A DNA stretch of 64,000 bases from contig NZ_MVHE01000006.1 of assembly GCF_002086155.1 (NCBI RefSeq), positions 124,001-188,000 on the forward strand, in the 5' to 3' direction. The notes under the pieces are model-generated. The model searched no databases, was not told the origin of the DNA, and was given only the letters and a program-made list of their open reading frames with translations. Of this stretch, positions 54,925 through 64,000 are shown in pieces; within the stretch, counting starts at the first letter, position 1, and each line of letters begins with the position of its first letter. Origin of the DNA: Mycobacterium angelicum. GTDB taxonomy: Bacteria; Actinomycetota; Actinomycetes; Mycobacteriales; Mycobacteriaceae. The position numbers and the translations under genes were made by a program.

Positions 54925-56328
54925 GTGCCAGTTAAACTACGTCCGGCGCGCCCACCGCGGAACAGCAATGGCCAAGTGCCGCAGGATAATCGGCTCACGT
55001 CCATGGATCAAGCCATGTTCCTCTCATTGCGCGCCATGGACCGCGATGCGGTCGTGCAATGCGTGTGGCTTTACGAGCACCCCATCGACTTCGACGGGCT
55101 GAGGCGCTTTCACCGCAACCTCGGGGACGGCTTGTTGGGGCGGCGCATCGAGCGTTCCCCGCTGCCGTTTGCCCGGCACCGGTGGGTGCGCGATCGGGGA
55201 CCGGCCGATATCGATGTCGCCGAATCCGCCCGTCCCCGAGCCGAACTCGGCGACTGGATCGACGAACACGCGCAACGGCCGATCGATCCCGAGCTCGGGC
55301 CCGGCTGGCGGCTGGGAGCCCTGCCGTTGACGGGCGGTGCGACGGCGGTGAGCTTGGTGGCCTCGCACTGCCTGATCGACGGTCTCGGGGTTGTCGGCGC
55401 GGTGGCCGATGCGGCGAGCGGCAAAACACACGACGTGGGCTATCCACCGCCGTGCTCACGAACCCGGCTGCGGGGACTTGCGCAGGATGCCCGCCAAACC
55501 GTGCGGGGGGTACCCGAGGTGGCCCGGGCAGTTGTCGCGGCGGTGAAGATGGCGCGCCGTCATCCGCATGAGACGGCACCTTCGGAACCTTCGCGGCCGG
55601 TCGCCCGTCCCAGCGCCGACGGCGATGAACGCGCTGCGGTTCCGGCCGTCGCAATGCACATTGACGAGGCGGTTTGGGACGAGCGCGCGCGGGAGCTGGG
55701 CGGCACCAGTCACCATCTGGCCGCCGGACTGGCGGCCAAATTCGGCGAGCGCACAGGGCGCCGACGTGCCGATGACGGCCCGGTTACCTTGCAGCTGCCA
55801 CTCAGCGATCGCACCGAAGACGACACCCGCGCCAACACCCTGTCGTTTGTCAGCATCGACATTGACCCGACCGGGGTGACCACCGACCTGACCGATGCGC
55901 GCGCGGCCATCAAGCGCACGTTCGAGACCTTGCGAGCAGCCCCAGAAGAGGCGTCACCCACCCTTCCCCTCACCCCGCTGGTGCCGTTCACCCCCAAGCG
56001 GGTGCTGAAACGGGTCACCGAGGCGGCATTCGCCTACTCCGATCTGCCAGTGGCCTGTTCAAGTCTGGGCAACCTGACCGCCATGGCCGGGTGCCCGGAC
56101 GGCACCGAGGCCGAATATGCGTTTGGGCGTGGGGTGATCCAACGCGTCATGCGTCAGCACCTCGAGCAGGCGCAGGGCGAACTTTCGTTGTGGTTCTTGC
56201 GAATTGGCGGCAAGATGTGCATCACCGTCGGCGCCTACCAGCCGGGCGCGAGCAATTCCAAGACGGAGTTGCGTCAGCTGGCGGCGCGTACGCTGGCCGA
56301 GTTCAACCTCACGGCGGTGATCGAGTAA
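54925..56328 (+). CDS. Condensation-domain-like acyltransferase (PapA/WS-DGAT superfamily)
   Basis: About 467 residues from GTG 54925, with GGAGG 11 bases before; the frame is open to 54907. The superfamily's catalytic motif is visible as SHCLIDGLGVVGAVADAAS (HxxxDG, about residue 145-150). The C-terminal half has the second condensation-fold lobe (VTLQLPLSDRTEDDTRANTL, LSFVSIDIDP) and LSLWFLRIGGKMCITVGAYQ. It is neither a membrane protein nor fused to a carrier domain. PapA-type enzymes esterify hydroxyls with acyl groups from CoA or carrier proteins. It may acylate the siderophore or a lipid made in the cluster; the substrate is unknown. Confidence 0.75.
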   Translation: MPVKLRPARPPRNSNGQVPQDNRLTSMDQAMFLSLRAMDRDAVVQCVWLYEHPIDFDGLRRFHRNLGDGLLGRRIERSPLPFARHRWVRDRGPADIDVAESARPRAELGDWIDEHAQRPIDPELGPGWRLGALPLTGGATAVSLVASHCLIDGLGVVGAVADAASGKTHDVGYPPPCSRTRLRGLAQDARQTVRGVPEVARAVVAAVKMARRHPHETAPSEPSRPVARPSADGDERAAVPAVAMHIDEAVWDERARELGGTSHHLAAGLAAKFGERTGRRRADDGPVTLQLPLSDRTEDDTRANTLSFVSIDIDPTGVTTDLTDARAAIKRTFETLRAAPEEASPTLPLTPLVPFTPKRVLKRVTEAAFAYSDLPVACSSLGNLTAMAGCPDGTEAEYAFGRGVIQRVMRQHLEQAQGELSLWFLRIGGKMCITVGAYQPGASNSKTELRQLAARTLAEFNLTAVIE

Positions 56329-56374
56329 GCGGCATCACAAACTTCTACATATTGTTAACTGTTTTGTAGGTGTT

Positions 56375-57712
56375 GTGTTGGGTAGCCCATGTGGCATGGG
56401 TGAGCTCCACTTACCGCCGGCGCCACCGCGGATGATGCCGAAGGCGCTGCAGGGCCTAGCATTCTTCACGGCGCGCCGATGGGCCACCGAGCAACTCGCA
56501 CGTCGATACGGCGGTGCCTTCCGGCTTGACGTCCCGGTATTCGGCCGGCTGGTGATCGTCACCGACCCCGCGTTGGCCAAGCAGGTCTTCACCAGCGGCA
56601 CAGAGGATCTGGGGGCCATTCAGCCCAACCTGAGTCGGCTGCTGGGCTCGGGTTCGGTGTTCGGGCTCGAGGGCGCCGAGCACCGCAGACGGCGCAAGCT
56701 GCTGGCGCAGCCGTTCCACGCCGCGAACATGAAGAACTACGAACGAATCGTCGAACAGGAAACGCTTCGGGAAATCGAGAACTGGCCCGAGGGAACGGCA
56801 TTCGCCACCTTGGCGCCGATGAAGCGAATCACCCTCAACGTCATCCTGCGCGCTGTATTCGGGGCCGAAGGGGAGGACATCGACCGGTTGCGCGACGTCA
56901 TCGTCCCGTGGGCAAGATTGGGCTCGCGACTGTCGATGCTGCCGATGCCGAAGCGAACTCATCGCTACCTGCCGTGGGGCCGGCTGGCCGAATGGCGGCG
57001 CAAGTACGACACTCTCATCGATAGAGTGATCGACAAAGCAGAGGCGGCCCCGCATCCGGAGGACCGTACCGACATCCTTTCGCTGCTGCTGCGCAGCGTC
57101 TACGACGACGGGTCGGCGATGTCGCGATCCGACATCCGGGACGACCTGCTCACCCTGCTGGTTGCCGGGCATGAAACCACCGCAACCACTTTGGCGTGGG
57201 TGTTCGAACGGCTGAGTCGCCGGTCCGCGGTACTCGCGGCGCTCGTCGAGGAGGCCGGCACCGACGATAACCCGCTGCGGCAAGCGGCGATCTACGAGGT
57301 GCAGCGCACCAGGTCGGTGATCGACTTCTCCGGCCGGCGGGTACGGGCATCGACGTTCGAAATCGGCGAATACGTCATTCCGGCGGGTTACTCCGTCGTC
57401 GTGAGCATTTCGCGGTGCCACGCCAATCCGGACGCGTTTCCCGCACCTGATCGCTTCGATCCGCAGCGCTACCTCGAAGGTAAGCCGTCGCCGTTTGCCT
57501 GGATTCCCTTCGGGGGCGGAACGCGGCGCTGCGCGGGGGCGGCGTTCGCCAAGATGGAGATGAACGTGGTACTGCGAACCATCTTGCGCCACTTGACGAT
57601 TGAGACAACCTCGGCGCCGGCGGAAAAGGTACGGGCCGGCGGCATGGGGATCGTTCCGAAAGACGGTGGACGGATCGTGGTGCACCGGCGTCCGGCTATC
57701 GCGTCGACTTGA
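56375..57712 (+). CDS. Cytochrome P450, CYP138-like
   Basis: 445 residues from GTG 56375 (or the ATG at 56396). P450 landmarks: I-helix LLVAGHETTATTLAWVFERL, ExxR in YEVQRTRSV, PERF-like region PDAFPAPDRFDPQRYL, and the heme loop PFGGGTRRCAGAAFAKMEMN with the axial Cys. The N-terminal LAFFTARRWATEQLARRYGG and LGAIQPNLSRLLGSGSVFGL are much like M. tuberculosis CYP138 (Rv0136), from memory. No redox partner is adjacent. It is the last gene in the plus-strand operon and may oxidise the acyl chain or peptide of the cluster's product. It ends convergently over the capA end by 17 bases. Confidence 0.88.
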   Translation: MLGSPCGMGELHLPPAPPRMMPKALQGLAFFTARRWATEQLARRYGGAFRLDVPVFGRLVIVTDPALAKQVFTSGTEDLGAIQPNLSRLLGSGSVFGLEGAEHRRRRKLLAQPFHAANMKNYERIVEQETLREIENWPEGTAFATLAPMKRITLNVILRAVFGAEGEDIDRLRDVIVPWARLGSRLSMLPMPKRTHRYLPWGRLAEWRRKYDTLIDRVIDKAEAAPHPEDRTDILSLLLRSVYDDGSAMSRSDIRDDLLTLLVAGHETTATTLAWVFERLSRRSAVLAALVEEAGTDDNPLRQAAIYEVQRTRSVIDFSGRRVRASTFEIGEYVIPAGYSVVVSISRCHANPDAFPAPDRFDPQRYLEGKPSPFAWIPFGGGTRRCAGAAFAKMEMNVVLRTILRHLTIETTSAPAEKVRAGGMGIVPKDGGRIVVHRRPAIAST

Positions 57713-59270
57713 CGACCTGCGAATAGTGGAACTGCCACCGCTCCACGATGTGGAAGCCGAGGTAATTGGGGAATAGGTAGGCCGGGGCCCGGCCGAAAGC
57801 CGTTCCAGGAGGCAATGATTGGCCCACTTGATGATCGGGCAGTGACTTGTCGCGGTTGGTGATCGTCCACACCGTGGCGCATTTGTTGATCTTGGCCGTC
57901 GTCAGCCACACGGCTACGTGGCCATCCCACAGCGCGCCGACCTTGGGCCCGTAGTAGCCGCGCTCGACGTCGATCAGCGACTTGAAGGCCCCGGGCCGGG
58001 TAGCCAGCAGCGCGCGAATCGGCCCCGGCCGCCAGGGCACGGTGTTGTCCACCACCAAACAGTCGCCGGCCGCGGCGTGGGCGCCGATCACATCGGCGAC
58101 CTGGCTGTAGTCCCAGCCCTCCTTGGCGTACGGCCCGCGTTGGGTGAAGTAGTAGTTGGGGAAGGCGGCGACGGCGAACAGCACCAGCACACCGGCAATG
58201 GGCCACGGCTTGCGGGCCAGGGTGACGATGCAGATGGCCAGCACTGTGGCCGCGGCCGGAGCCGTCAAGATCAGATAGCGCGGGTAGTACATCGGTTCCA
58301 CTGTTGCCGAGTAGATCAGCACGGCCGCGTTGGGCACGACGATCCACATGATGCACAGCAACAGCAGCCGACCCGTCGGCTTGGCCGGGCCGGCGCCCTT
58401 GACCAGACGCATCACGACGGCGGCCAGGACGACGACACCGGACAGGATCGCGAACGGGACGCTGTGATCGAAGTACTGTCGGTGCACCACGTCCAGGAAC
58501 AGGTTTCGGGTGAGCCCGGAAATCCACGCGACCTGGAAAACCTGGCCGTGGGCGAACAGCATGAACGGCGTCATAGCCCCGAGCGCCACCGCGGTGCTGG
58601 CCGTCCACCAGATGACCGGGGACTTGCGAGACTTCCTGGGCGCCAACACCGGCAGCATCGCGGCATGCACCAGCACCAGCAGGACCAGGTTGATGCTGAC
58701 CAGGATCGACAACATCAAAGCCAGCGCATAGAGCAGCCACAGCCACCGCCGGTTGCGCCGCACGGCAGTGACCAGCAGTACGGTCAGCCAGACCGCGGCC
58801 GTCACCGACAGGGCCGAAGACCGGGCCTCGATACCGGCCCACGTCACCCTGGGGAGGATGGCGAAGACGACGCCCGCGCACAGCGCGGTCGCCCGGCTTT
58901 CCCCGACGAATTGCTTGGTGAAGACCACCGCGCCGGCGGCGGCGGCCCCGATGGCCACGGCGCTGGGGACCCGCGACCAGAACTCCGTCGGCGGGAACAC
59001 GGTGAACCAGCCATGCATCAGCAGGTAGTAGAAGCCGTGCACGGCGTCGATGTGCCCTAGCAGCTTCCACAGCTCCGGCAATGTCCGGCTGGCCGAAGCG
59101 GTGATCGTCGCGCCCTCGTCGAACCACAGCGATGGCCTGCCTGCCCATGCCGCGCTCACCGCCGTGGCGAGCACGAATATCGCCAGCGGGTCGAAGCGCC
59201 TGCCGCGCGGGCGTGCGGGCGTGTCTTCGTGGTCGCCGGCATGGCGTTCCACGAGAGTCGACGAGGACAT
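57696..59270 (-). CDS. capA: ManLAM-capping mannosyltransferase CapA (Rv1635c type)
   Basis: About 524 residues from ATG 59270; the frame is open to 59525 without further support. A GT-C glycosyltransferase with about 10-12 membrane helices. The first loop bears the metal/donor motif in SLWFDEGATITAS, followed by EFWSRVPSAVAIG. A C-terminal soluble region (about 400-524) has NYYFTQRGPYAKEGWDYSQV and DCLVVDNTVPWRP. In M. tuberculosis Rv1635c adds the first mannose cap to arabinan of lipoarabinomannan from polyprenyl-phosphomannose. Here it is separated from the MFS gene by the whole siderophore locus. Confidence 0.85.
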   Translation of the reverse strand: MSSSTLVERHAGDHEDTPARPRGRRFDPLAIFVLATAVSAAWAGRPSLWFDEGATITASASRTLPELWKLLGHIDAVHGFYYLLMHGWFTVFPPTEFWSRVPSAVAIGAAAAGAVVFTKQFVGESRATALCAGVVFAILPRVTWAGIEARSSALSVTAAVWLTVLLVTAVRRNRRWLWLLYALALMLSILVSINLVLLVLVHAAMLPVLAPRKSRKSPVIWWTASTAVALGAMTPFMLFAHGQVFQVAWISGLTRNLFLDVVHRQYFDHSVPFAILSGVVVLAAVVMRLVKGAGPAKPTGRLLLLCIMWIVVPNAAVLIYSATVEPMYYPRYLILTAPAAATVLAICIVTLARKPWPIAGVLVLFAVAAFPNYYFTQRGPYAKEGWDYSQVADVIGAHAAAGDCLVVDNTVPWRPGPIRALLATRPGAFKSLIDVERGYYGPKVGALWDGHVAVWLTTAKINKCATVWTITNRDKSLPDHQVGQSLPPGTAFGRAPAYLFPNYLGFHIVERWQFHYSQVVKSTR

Positions 59271-59544
59271 GATGCTTGTCACTGTATGACCCGTGGCATG
59301 AGGCTGCTCACCAGCGGTTCCGTGGCCGACGCGGTGCGGCCCGGGAAACCCCGGCAGACAAACGTGCTGGCCGTGGCATCGGCATCCAGTCGAGCTGTCA
59401 TCGTCGGAATTGTCTGTTGTTCGGCTCGGGGCTGGCAAATGCGGGTTGCGCCACGCCGCGAGTGTGTGGGTAATCTGACCTATCTTCATCCGGCAACGCG
59501 ATACTGTCTTGGGTTGGCTGAGCAAACCGACACTGGGAGGGTAA

Positions 59545-59985
59545 ATGGGCGCCTATCAGACCGTGGTGGTAGGAACGGACGGCTCGGATTCGTCGATGCG
59601 CGCGGTCGACCGGGCGGCGAGGATCGCCGGCGCAGACGCCAAGCTGATCATCGCCTCGGCGTACCTGCCCCAGCATGAGGACGCCCGGGCGGCCGACGTG
59701 CTCAAGGAAGAAAGCTACAAGGTGACGGGCACCGCCCCGATCTACGAGATCCTGCACGACGCCAAAGAGCGCGCGCACAACGCCGGCGCGAAGAACGTCG
59801 AAGAGCGGCCCGTCGTCGGCGCTCCGGTCGACGCGCTGGTGCACCTGGCCGAGGAGGAGAAAGCCGACCTGCTGGTCGTCGGCAACGTCGGTCTGAGCAC
59901 CATCGCGGGCCGGCTGCTGGGCTCGGTGCCGGCCAACGTGTCGCGGCGCGCCAAGGTCGACGTGCTCATCGTGCACACCACATAG
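59545..59985 (+). CDS. Universal stress protein (Rv1636 type)
   Basis: 146 residues, a single UspA domain: TVVVGTDGSDSSMRAVDRAA, an AKLIIASAYLP strand, and the nucleotide-binding end VVGNVGLSTIAGRLLGSVPA followed by NVSRRAKVDVLIVH. GGGAGGG lies before the ATG. Rv1636 (TB15.3) binds cAMP and ATP. The gene is divergent from capA and convergent with the PPE gene, 6 bases from its stop. Confidence 0.95.
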   Translation: MGAYQTVVVGTDGSDSSMRAVDRAARIAGADAKLIIASAYLPQHEDARAADVLKEESYKVTGTAPIYEILHDAKERAHNAGAKNVEERPVVGAPVDALVHLAEEEKADLLVVGNVGLSTIAGRLLGSVPANVSRRAKVDVLIVHTT

Positions 59986-59991
59986 GGGCCG

Positions 59992-61476
59992 TTACCCCCG
60001 GGGCGGATCGCTTCCCATCGATTCGCGGGCCCAAATCGCCATCGAGCGCATCAGCACATCGCGCTCCATCGCCAACTCCGAGATCTGCCTGCGCAGATCG
60101 TTGATCTCGTCGCGCAAGGTCTCGCTCAGCGCAGCCTCACCGGCTTGAGCATGCTGATCAGCCCACGCCGTCTCACCCTGCGTGCCGCCGGGCAGCGCGC
60201 GAGCCACCTGCGGGATCACACTGGGCCGCGGGCCGTACCGGGCGGGCGTCTGGCTGCCCGACTGCGCGGGGCCACCGGGTGCTGTGACGCCGCCACCGCG
60301 TTGTCCGGCGGCGCTTCGGGTCGCGGCCCAGCTGCCGCCCGCCGCGCCGCCGCCACCGGCCGCGGCCGCCATCAGACTTCCCGACAGCATCCCGCCCAGT
60401 CCGGGGCCCATGCCGTCGGGTGCGGGCTCGGAAAAACCGGCGAGCGTGGGTTGAGGTATCGCGGTGACGGCGCGTGAGGTTCCCGGCATTGCCTGAGGCG
60501 CCGCCTGGGCCCAGGCCTGCGGTACCGACAACCCGCCGACCGAAGCCGCACGTCCGGCGCCAGCCAGCACCGGGGCGCGGCCCACCGTCGAGCCCGACCC
60601 CACCAGACCGGCTGCGCTGGGCAGGGCTGCGGCGGCGGCCTCGGCCCCATACGCACCCGCGGCCGCTAACGGCCCGACTAGTCCGTTGACCGGGCCCTCC
60701 AGCACCGGACCCAGGATGAACAGGACACCACTGGCCACGAACGTCCAGCCGCTGATGAAATTCAGGAACTCGCCGGCTGTCACGTCCTGCAGCGCGGTGG
60801 TGAAGGGCGCCAGCGCCGCCCCGGTCGCCAGTGCTTGCAGCACGCTGGGCAGGGTCGAGATCAGCTGAGACAACGCCGCCGAGTTGGACGCGGCCGCCGA
60901 GCCGGCCGCCTGAGCCACGGCGCCGGCCTGGGCGCCCACTCCGGCCGGGTTGGTGTTCTGCGGCGGTGCCAGGAACGGCGTCAGCCTCGCCGCGGCCGCC
61001 GACCCGACCGCGTAGCCGTACATCGTGGTCGCGTCCTGCGCCCACATCTCGGCGTACACCGTCTCGGTTGCCGCGATGGCCGGGGTGTTCTGGCCGAAGA
61101 TGTTGGTTGCCACCAGCGCCGCCAACATGGCCCGGTTCTCGGTGACCAACGCCGGTGGCACCGTCGCGGCGAAGGCCGCCTCGAAGGCCATGGCCGCCGT
61201 TCTGGCCTGGTTGGCCGCTTGCCTTGCCTGCTCGCCGGTGCTGCTCATCCACGCCTGATACGGCGTGGCCGCTGCGGCCATCGACATGGCCGCCGGTCCG
61301 AGCCATGGTTCACGGAGCAAGCCGGACACCACCGCCCGGTAGGAGGACGCCGCCGACGTCAGCTCCGCACCCAGCGTGTCCCACGCGGCGGAAGCCGCCC
61401 ACATCGGACCCGATCCGGGTCCCGTATACATCCGTAGCGAGTTGATCTCGGGCGGCAACGCAGCAAAATCAAGCAT
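59992..61476 (-). CDS. PPE-SVP family protein with C-terminal coiled coil
   Basis: 494 residues. The PPE domain covers about 1-175 ([20 protein letters not shown], WxG-like [24 protein letters not shown]). The SVP motif is GGLSVPQAW near residue 320. A Gly/Ala/Pro-rich stretch follows, then an unusual final 45 residues forming a charged coiled coil ([34 protein letters not shown]). PPE proteins are exported by ESX systems, mostly with a PE partner; no PE gene is adjacent. I recall no PPE gene at this place in M. tuberculosis. Confidence 0.92.
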   Translation of the reverse strand: MLDFAALPPEINSLRMYTGPGSGPMWAASAAWDTLGAELTSAASSYRAVVSGLLREPWLGPAAMSMAAAATPYQAWMSSTGEQARQAANQARTAAMAFEAAFAATVPPALVTENRAMLAALVATNIFGQNTPAIAATETVYAEMWAQDATTMYGYAVGSAAAARLTPFLAPPQNTNPAGVGAQAGAVAQAAGSAAASNSAALSQLISTLPSVLQALATGAALAPFTTALQDVTAGEFLNFISGWTFVASGVLFILGPVLEGPVNGLVGPLAAAGAYGAEAAAAALPSAAGLVGSGSTVGRAPVLAGAGRAASVGGLSVPQAWAQAAPQAMPGTSRAVTAIPQPTLAGFSEPAPDGMGPGLGGMLSGSLMAAAAGGGGAAGGSWAATRSAAGQRGGGVTAPGGPAQSGSQTPARYGPRPSVIPQVARALPGGTQGETAWADQHAQAGEAALSETLRDEINDLRRQISELAMERDVLMRSMAIWARESMGSDPPRG

Positions 61477-61645
61477 CGTTCGCCAATGAATGCGTCATCG
61501 CATCCTCCGATCAGCGGGCGCAGCGAAGAATGTGTCGGTTGCCGGTCAACCGAATGCTAGGGCCTGCCGCGGCGCAGACGGGGCCATTTGCCGCGGTTTC
61601 TCCTACGTTGCCTGCGTGCGTTGCGCGCCGGCAGGGGAACGGTGC

Positions 61646-62332
61646 TTACCAGCCCCGCTCGCGCCATTCCGCGAGGTGCGGGCGCTCGGCGCCCAGCGAA
61701 GTGTCGTCGCCGTGGCCGGGATAGACGACGGTGCGGTCGTCGTACACGTCGAACACCCGGGTGGTGACGTCCTCGAGTAGCTGGGTGAAGTCGCCCGGCT
61801 GCCAGGTCTTGCCGACGCCGCCGGGAAATAGGCAGTCGCCGGTGAACAACTGCGTGACATCGCCGGTCGCTGGGCCGTCGAGAGCGAGTGCAACCGAGCC
61901 GGGGGTGTGCCCGCGCAAATGGATGACGTCGAATGTCAGCTCGCCGACCTGCACGGTGTCGCCGTTGGCCAGCAAACGGTCCGGCCGGACCGGCAGCGGC
62001 TCGGCGTCGATCTCATGGGCCGCGGTCGGCGCACCGGTGGCCTCGGTGACCGCTTCCAGCGCCTGCCAGTGGTCGAAGTGCTGATGGCTGGTCACGATCA
62101 GCGACAGCTTCGGCGCGTACCGTCGGATCAGGTCGATCAGCACGTCGGCGTCGTTAGCGGCGTCGATGAGCAACGTTTCCCCGGTCGCGGAACATGTCAC
62201 CAGGTAGGCGTTGTTGTCCATCGGGCCTACCGACGCTTTCACAATGGTGGCACCGGGCAGGGTGCGACGAGCCGCGGTGCCTGGATCGACGTGTCCGGTG
62301 TAGTTGTCTGAAGGCTCGCGGGCGACGGTCAT
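61646..62332 (-). CDS. Metallo-beta-lactamase-fold hydrolase (Rv1637c type)
   Basis: 228 residues from ATG 62332 (MTVAREPSDNYTGHVD); the frame is open to 62383. Glyoxalase II-like fold: the metal motif SHQHFDHW (HxHxDH), later metal ligands in HLRGHTPGSVALAL and FTGDCLFPGGVGKTW, and YPGHGDDTSLG near the C-terminus. These fit a hydroxyacylglutathione hydrolase-like enzyme, but mycobacteria lack glutathione, so mycothiol thioesters may be the substrates (inferred). The gene is divergent from uvrA. The 169 bases between its end and the PPE start contain no gene. Confidence 0.9.
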   Translation of the reverse strand: MTVAREPSDNYTGHVDPGTAARRTLPGATIVKASVGPMDNNAYLVTCSATGETLLIDAANDADVLIDLIRRYAPKLSLIVTSHQHFDHWQALEAVTEATGAPTAAHEIDAEPLPVRPDRLLANGDTVQVGELTFDVIHLRGHTPGSVALALDGPATGDVTQLFTGDCLFPGGVGKTWQPGDFTQLLEDVTTRVFDVYDDRTVVYPGHGDDTSLGAERPHLAEWRERGW

Positions 62333-62415
62333 AGGCGTCAGGTTACTGGTCTTCGAAGGCTTGTCGGTATGGCCACATAGCATGGGGGACGAGCATTATC
62401 TGTGGAGGGAACCGA

Positions 62416-64000
62416 GTGGCAGATCGCCTCATTGTCAAAGGCGCGCGTGAGCACAACCTGCGTGGTGTCGACCTCGATTTGCCCCGGGACTCGCTGATCG
62501 TTTTCACCGGGTTATCGGGCTCGGGCAAGTCGTCGCTGGCTTTCGACACCATCTTTGCCGAGGGGCAGCGGCGTTACGTGGAATCGCTGTCGGCCTACGC
62601 TCGCCAATTCCTGGGCCAGATGGACAAGCCGGACGTCGACTTCATCGAGGGACTTTCCCCGGCGGTGTCCATCGACCAGAAGTCGACCAACCGCAACCCG
62701 CGGTCGACGGTCGGGACCATCACCGAGGTGTACGACTACCTGCGTCTGCTGTATGCCCGGGCGGGCAGCCCACACTGTCCGGTCTGCGGTGAGCGCATCG
62801 CGCGCCAGACACCACAGCAAATCGTGGACCAGGTGCTGGCCATGGAGGAGGGCATCCGCTTCCTGGTGCTCGCGCCGGTGGTGCGCACCCGCAAGGGCGA
62901 ATTCGCCGACCTGTTCGACAAACTCAACGCACAGGGCTACAGCCGGGTGCGGGTCGACGGTGTGGTGCACTCGCTGACCGATCCGCCGAAGCTGAAGAAA
63001 CAGGAAAAGCACGACATCGAGGTGGTGGTGGACCGCCTCACGGTGAAGGCGACCGCCAAACAACGCCTCACCGATTCGGTGGAGACGGCGCTGAACCTCG
63101 CCGACGGCATTGTGGTGCTGGAATTCCCCGACGACCACGATGAACATGACCGGCCCCGCGAACAGCGGTTCTCCGAAAAGCTCGCCTGCCCCAACGGGCA
63201 CTCCCTGGCGGTGGACGACCTGGAACCGCGGTCGTTCTCGTTCAACTCGCCCTACGGCGCCTGCCCGGAATGCGTCGGCCTGGGTATCCGCAAGGAGGTC
63301 GATCCCGATCTGGTGGTGCCCGACCCGGAGCTCACCCTGGCCGACGGCGCGGTAGCGCCCTGGTCTACCGGACACACGGCCGAGTACTTCACCCGCATGA
63401 TGGCCGGCCTGGGCGACGCCATGGGTTTCGACGTCGACACTCCGTGGCGAAAGCTGCCGGCCAAGGCGCGCAAGGCGATCCTGGAAGGCTGCGACGAGCA
63501 GGTACACGTGCGCTACCGCAACCGCTACGGCCGAACCCGTTCGTACTACGCCGATTTCGAGGGCGTGCTGGCCTTCCTGCAGCGCAAGATGGCCCAAACC
63601 GAGTCCGAGCAGATGAAGGAACGCTACGAGGGCTTCATGCGTGACGTGCCCTGCCCGGTGTGCGAGGGTACCCGCCTCAAGCCGGAGATCCTGGCGGTGA
63701 CGCTGGCCGGGGGAGCTGCGGGGGAGCAGGACCACAAGTCCATCGCCGAAGTCTGCGACCTGTCCATCTCCGATTGCGCGGACTTCCTCAACGCGCTCAC
63801 CCTGGGGACGCGGGAAAAGGCGATCGCCGGGCAGGTGCTCAAGGAAATACAGTCGCGGCTCGGCTTCCTGCTCGACGTCGGGCTGGAGTATCTGTCGCTG
63901 TCGCGCGCGGCCGCCACGCTGTCCGGCGGTGAGGCCCAACGTATCCGGCTGGCCACCCAGATCGGCTCCGGGCTGGTCGGTGTGCTCTATGTGCTCGACG
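62416..64000 (+). CDS. uvrA: Excinuclease ABC subunit A (3' end outside window)
   Basis: The first 528 codons are present from GTG 62416, with TGGAGGGA 8-13 bases upstream. N-terminus [20 protein letters not shown]; Walker [21 protein letters not shown]; signature-like [20 protein letters not shown]; zinc module 1 begins with [18 protein letters not shown] and CPVCEG follow. The first signature [20 protein letters not shown] lies right at the window edge, followed by VLYVLD. UvrA finds DNA damage and loads UvrB (28421-30589). No clear LexA box is visible in the 80 bases before the start. Confidence 0.97.
   Translation, partial: MADRLIVKGAREHNLRGVDLDLPRDSLIVFTGLSGSGKSSLAFDTIFAEGQRRYVESLSAYARQFLGQMDKPDVDFIEGLSPAVSIDQKSTNRNPRSTVGTITEVYDYLRLLYARAGSPHCPVCGERIARQTPQQIVDQVLAMEEGIRFLVLAPVVRTRKGEFADLFDKLNAQGYSRVRVDGVVHSLTDPPKLKKQEKHDIEVVVDRLTVKATAKQRLTDSVETALNLADGIVVLEFPDDHDEHDRPREQRFSEKLACPNGHSLAVDDLEPRSFSFNSPYGACPECVGLGIRKEVDPDLVVPDPELTLADGAVAPWSTGHTAEYFTRMMAGLGDAMGFDVDTPWRKLPAKARKAILEGCDEQVHVRYRNRYGRTRSYYADFEGVLAFLQRKMAQTESEQMKERYEGFMRDVPCPVCEGTRLKPEILAVTLAGGAAGEQDHKSIAEVCDLSISDCADFLNALTLGTREKAIAGQVLKEIQSRLGFLLDVGLEYLSLSRAAATLSGGEAQRIRLATQIGSGLVGVLYVLD

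Noticed and set aside
62330..62415. A LexA/SOS box before uvrA, and likewise before uvrB (28382-28420)
   Set aside because: No TCGAAC-N4-GTTCGA-like sequence is visible in either upstream region.

Overview
The window comes from a slow-growing, non-tuberculous Mycobacterium. It is GC-rich, carries a PPE-SVP protein, and its housekeeping genes follow the order I recall from the M. tuberculosis pdtaR-to-uvrA segment (Rv1626-Rv1638): tRNA, pdtaR, a thiolase-like/DUF35 pair, polA, rpsA, coaE, a DUF402 gene, uvrB, an MFS exporter, capA, a universal stress protein, a metallo-beta-lactamase-fold hydrolase and uvrA. Comparisons with M. tuberculosis are from memory; nothing was aligned computationally. 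The species is not assigned.

Five blocks interrupt this backbone. (1) 1405-12121 is a 10.7 kb element integrated in the 3' half of a tRNA gene and bounded by 52-bp direct repeats. It encodes integrase, excisionase, several small regulatory or replication-type proteins, HNH nuclease, large terminase, portal, scaffold-like protein, major capsid protein and a head-tail connector, but no tail or lysis genes. It also holds an iteron array next to an AT-rich stretch. The layout fits a tail-stealing, capsid-encoding satellite of the phiRv1/phiRv2 size class. (2) Between polA and rpsA lie broken fragments that look like a deleted BREX-2/Pgl defence locus, surrounding an apparently intact toxin-antitoxin pair. 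(3) A TetR regulator, a SRPBCC protein, a tandem-FHA ABC exporter and a divergent PknF-like kinase sit between coaE and uvrB. (4) 32.0-57.7 kb holds a mycobactin-type siderophore locus. (5) A PPE gene lies between the stress protein and the hydrolase gene.

The siderophore locus is the most interesting part. On the minus strand, mbtC, mbtD, mbtE, mbtF, mbtG, mbtH and mbtK homologues overlap end to start. Divergently, behind a 15/19 match to the IdeR iron box, run an mmpL exporter, a type II thioesterase, an acyltransferase-like condensation protein and a CYP138-like P450. A stearoyl-ACP desaturase paralogue of the DesA1 type flanks the other end behind its own promoter. There is no mbtA, mbtB or mbtI, so salicylate activation and the phenyloxazoline module are missing here. 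The mbtE-like synthetase is about 460 residues longer than the 1,682-residue MbtE I recall and has two full modules. The cluster therefore probably makes an iron-regulated, acylated hydroxamate lipopeptide that differs from ordinary mycobactin, or it borrows the salicyl-oxazoline start from another locus.

Starts were re-chosen where overlaps, Shine-Dalgarno sequences or family length favoured it. Two small phage-element genes (9109-9276 and 9727-9885) were found by hand translation. The first gene (3-1355) and uvrA (from 62416) are cut by the window edges.
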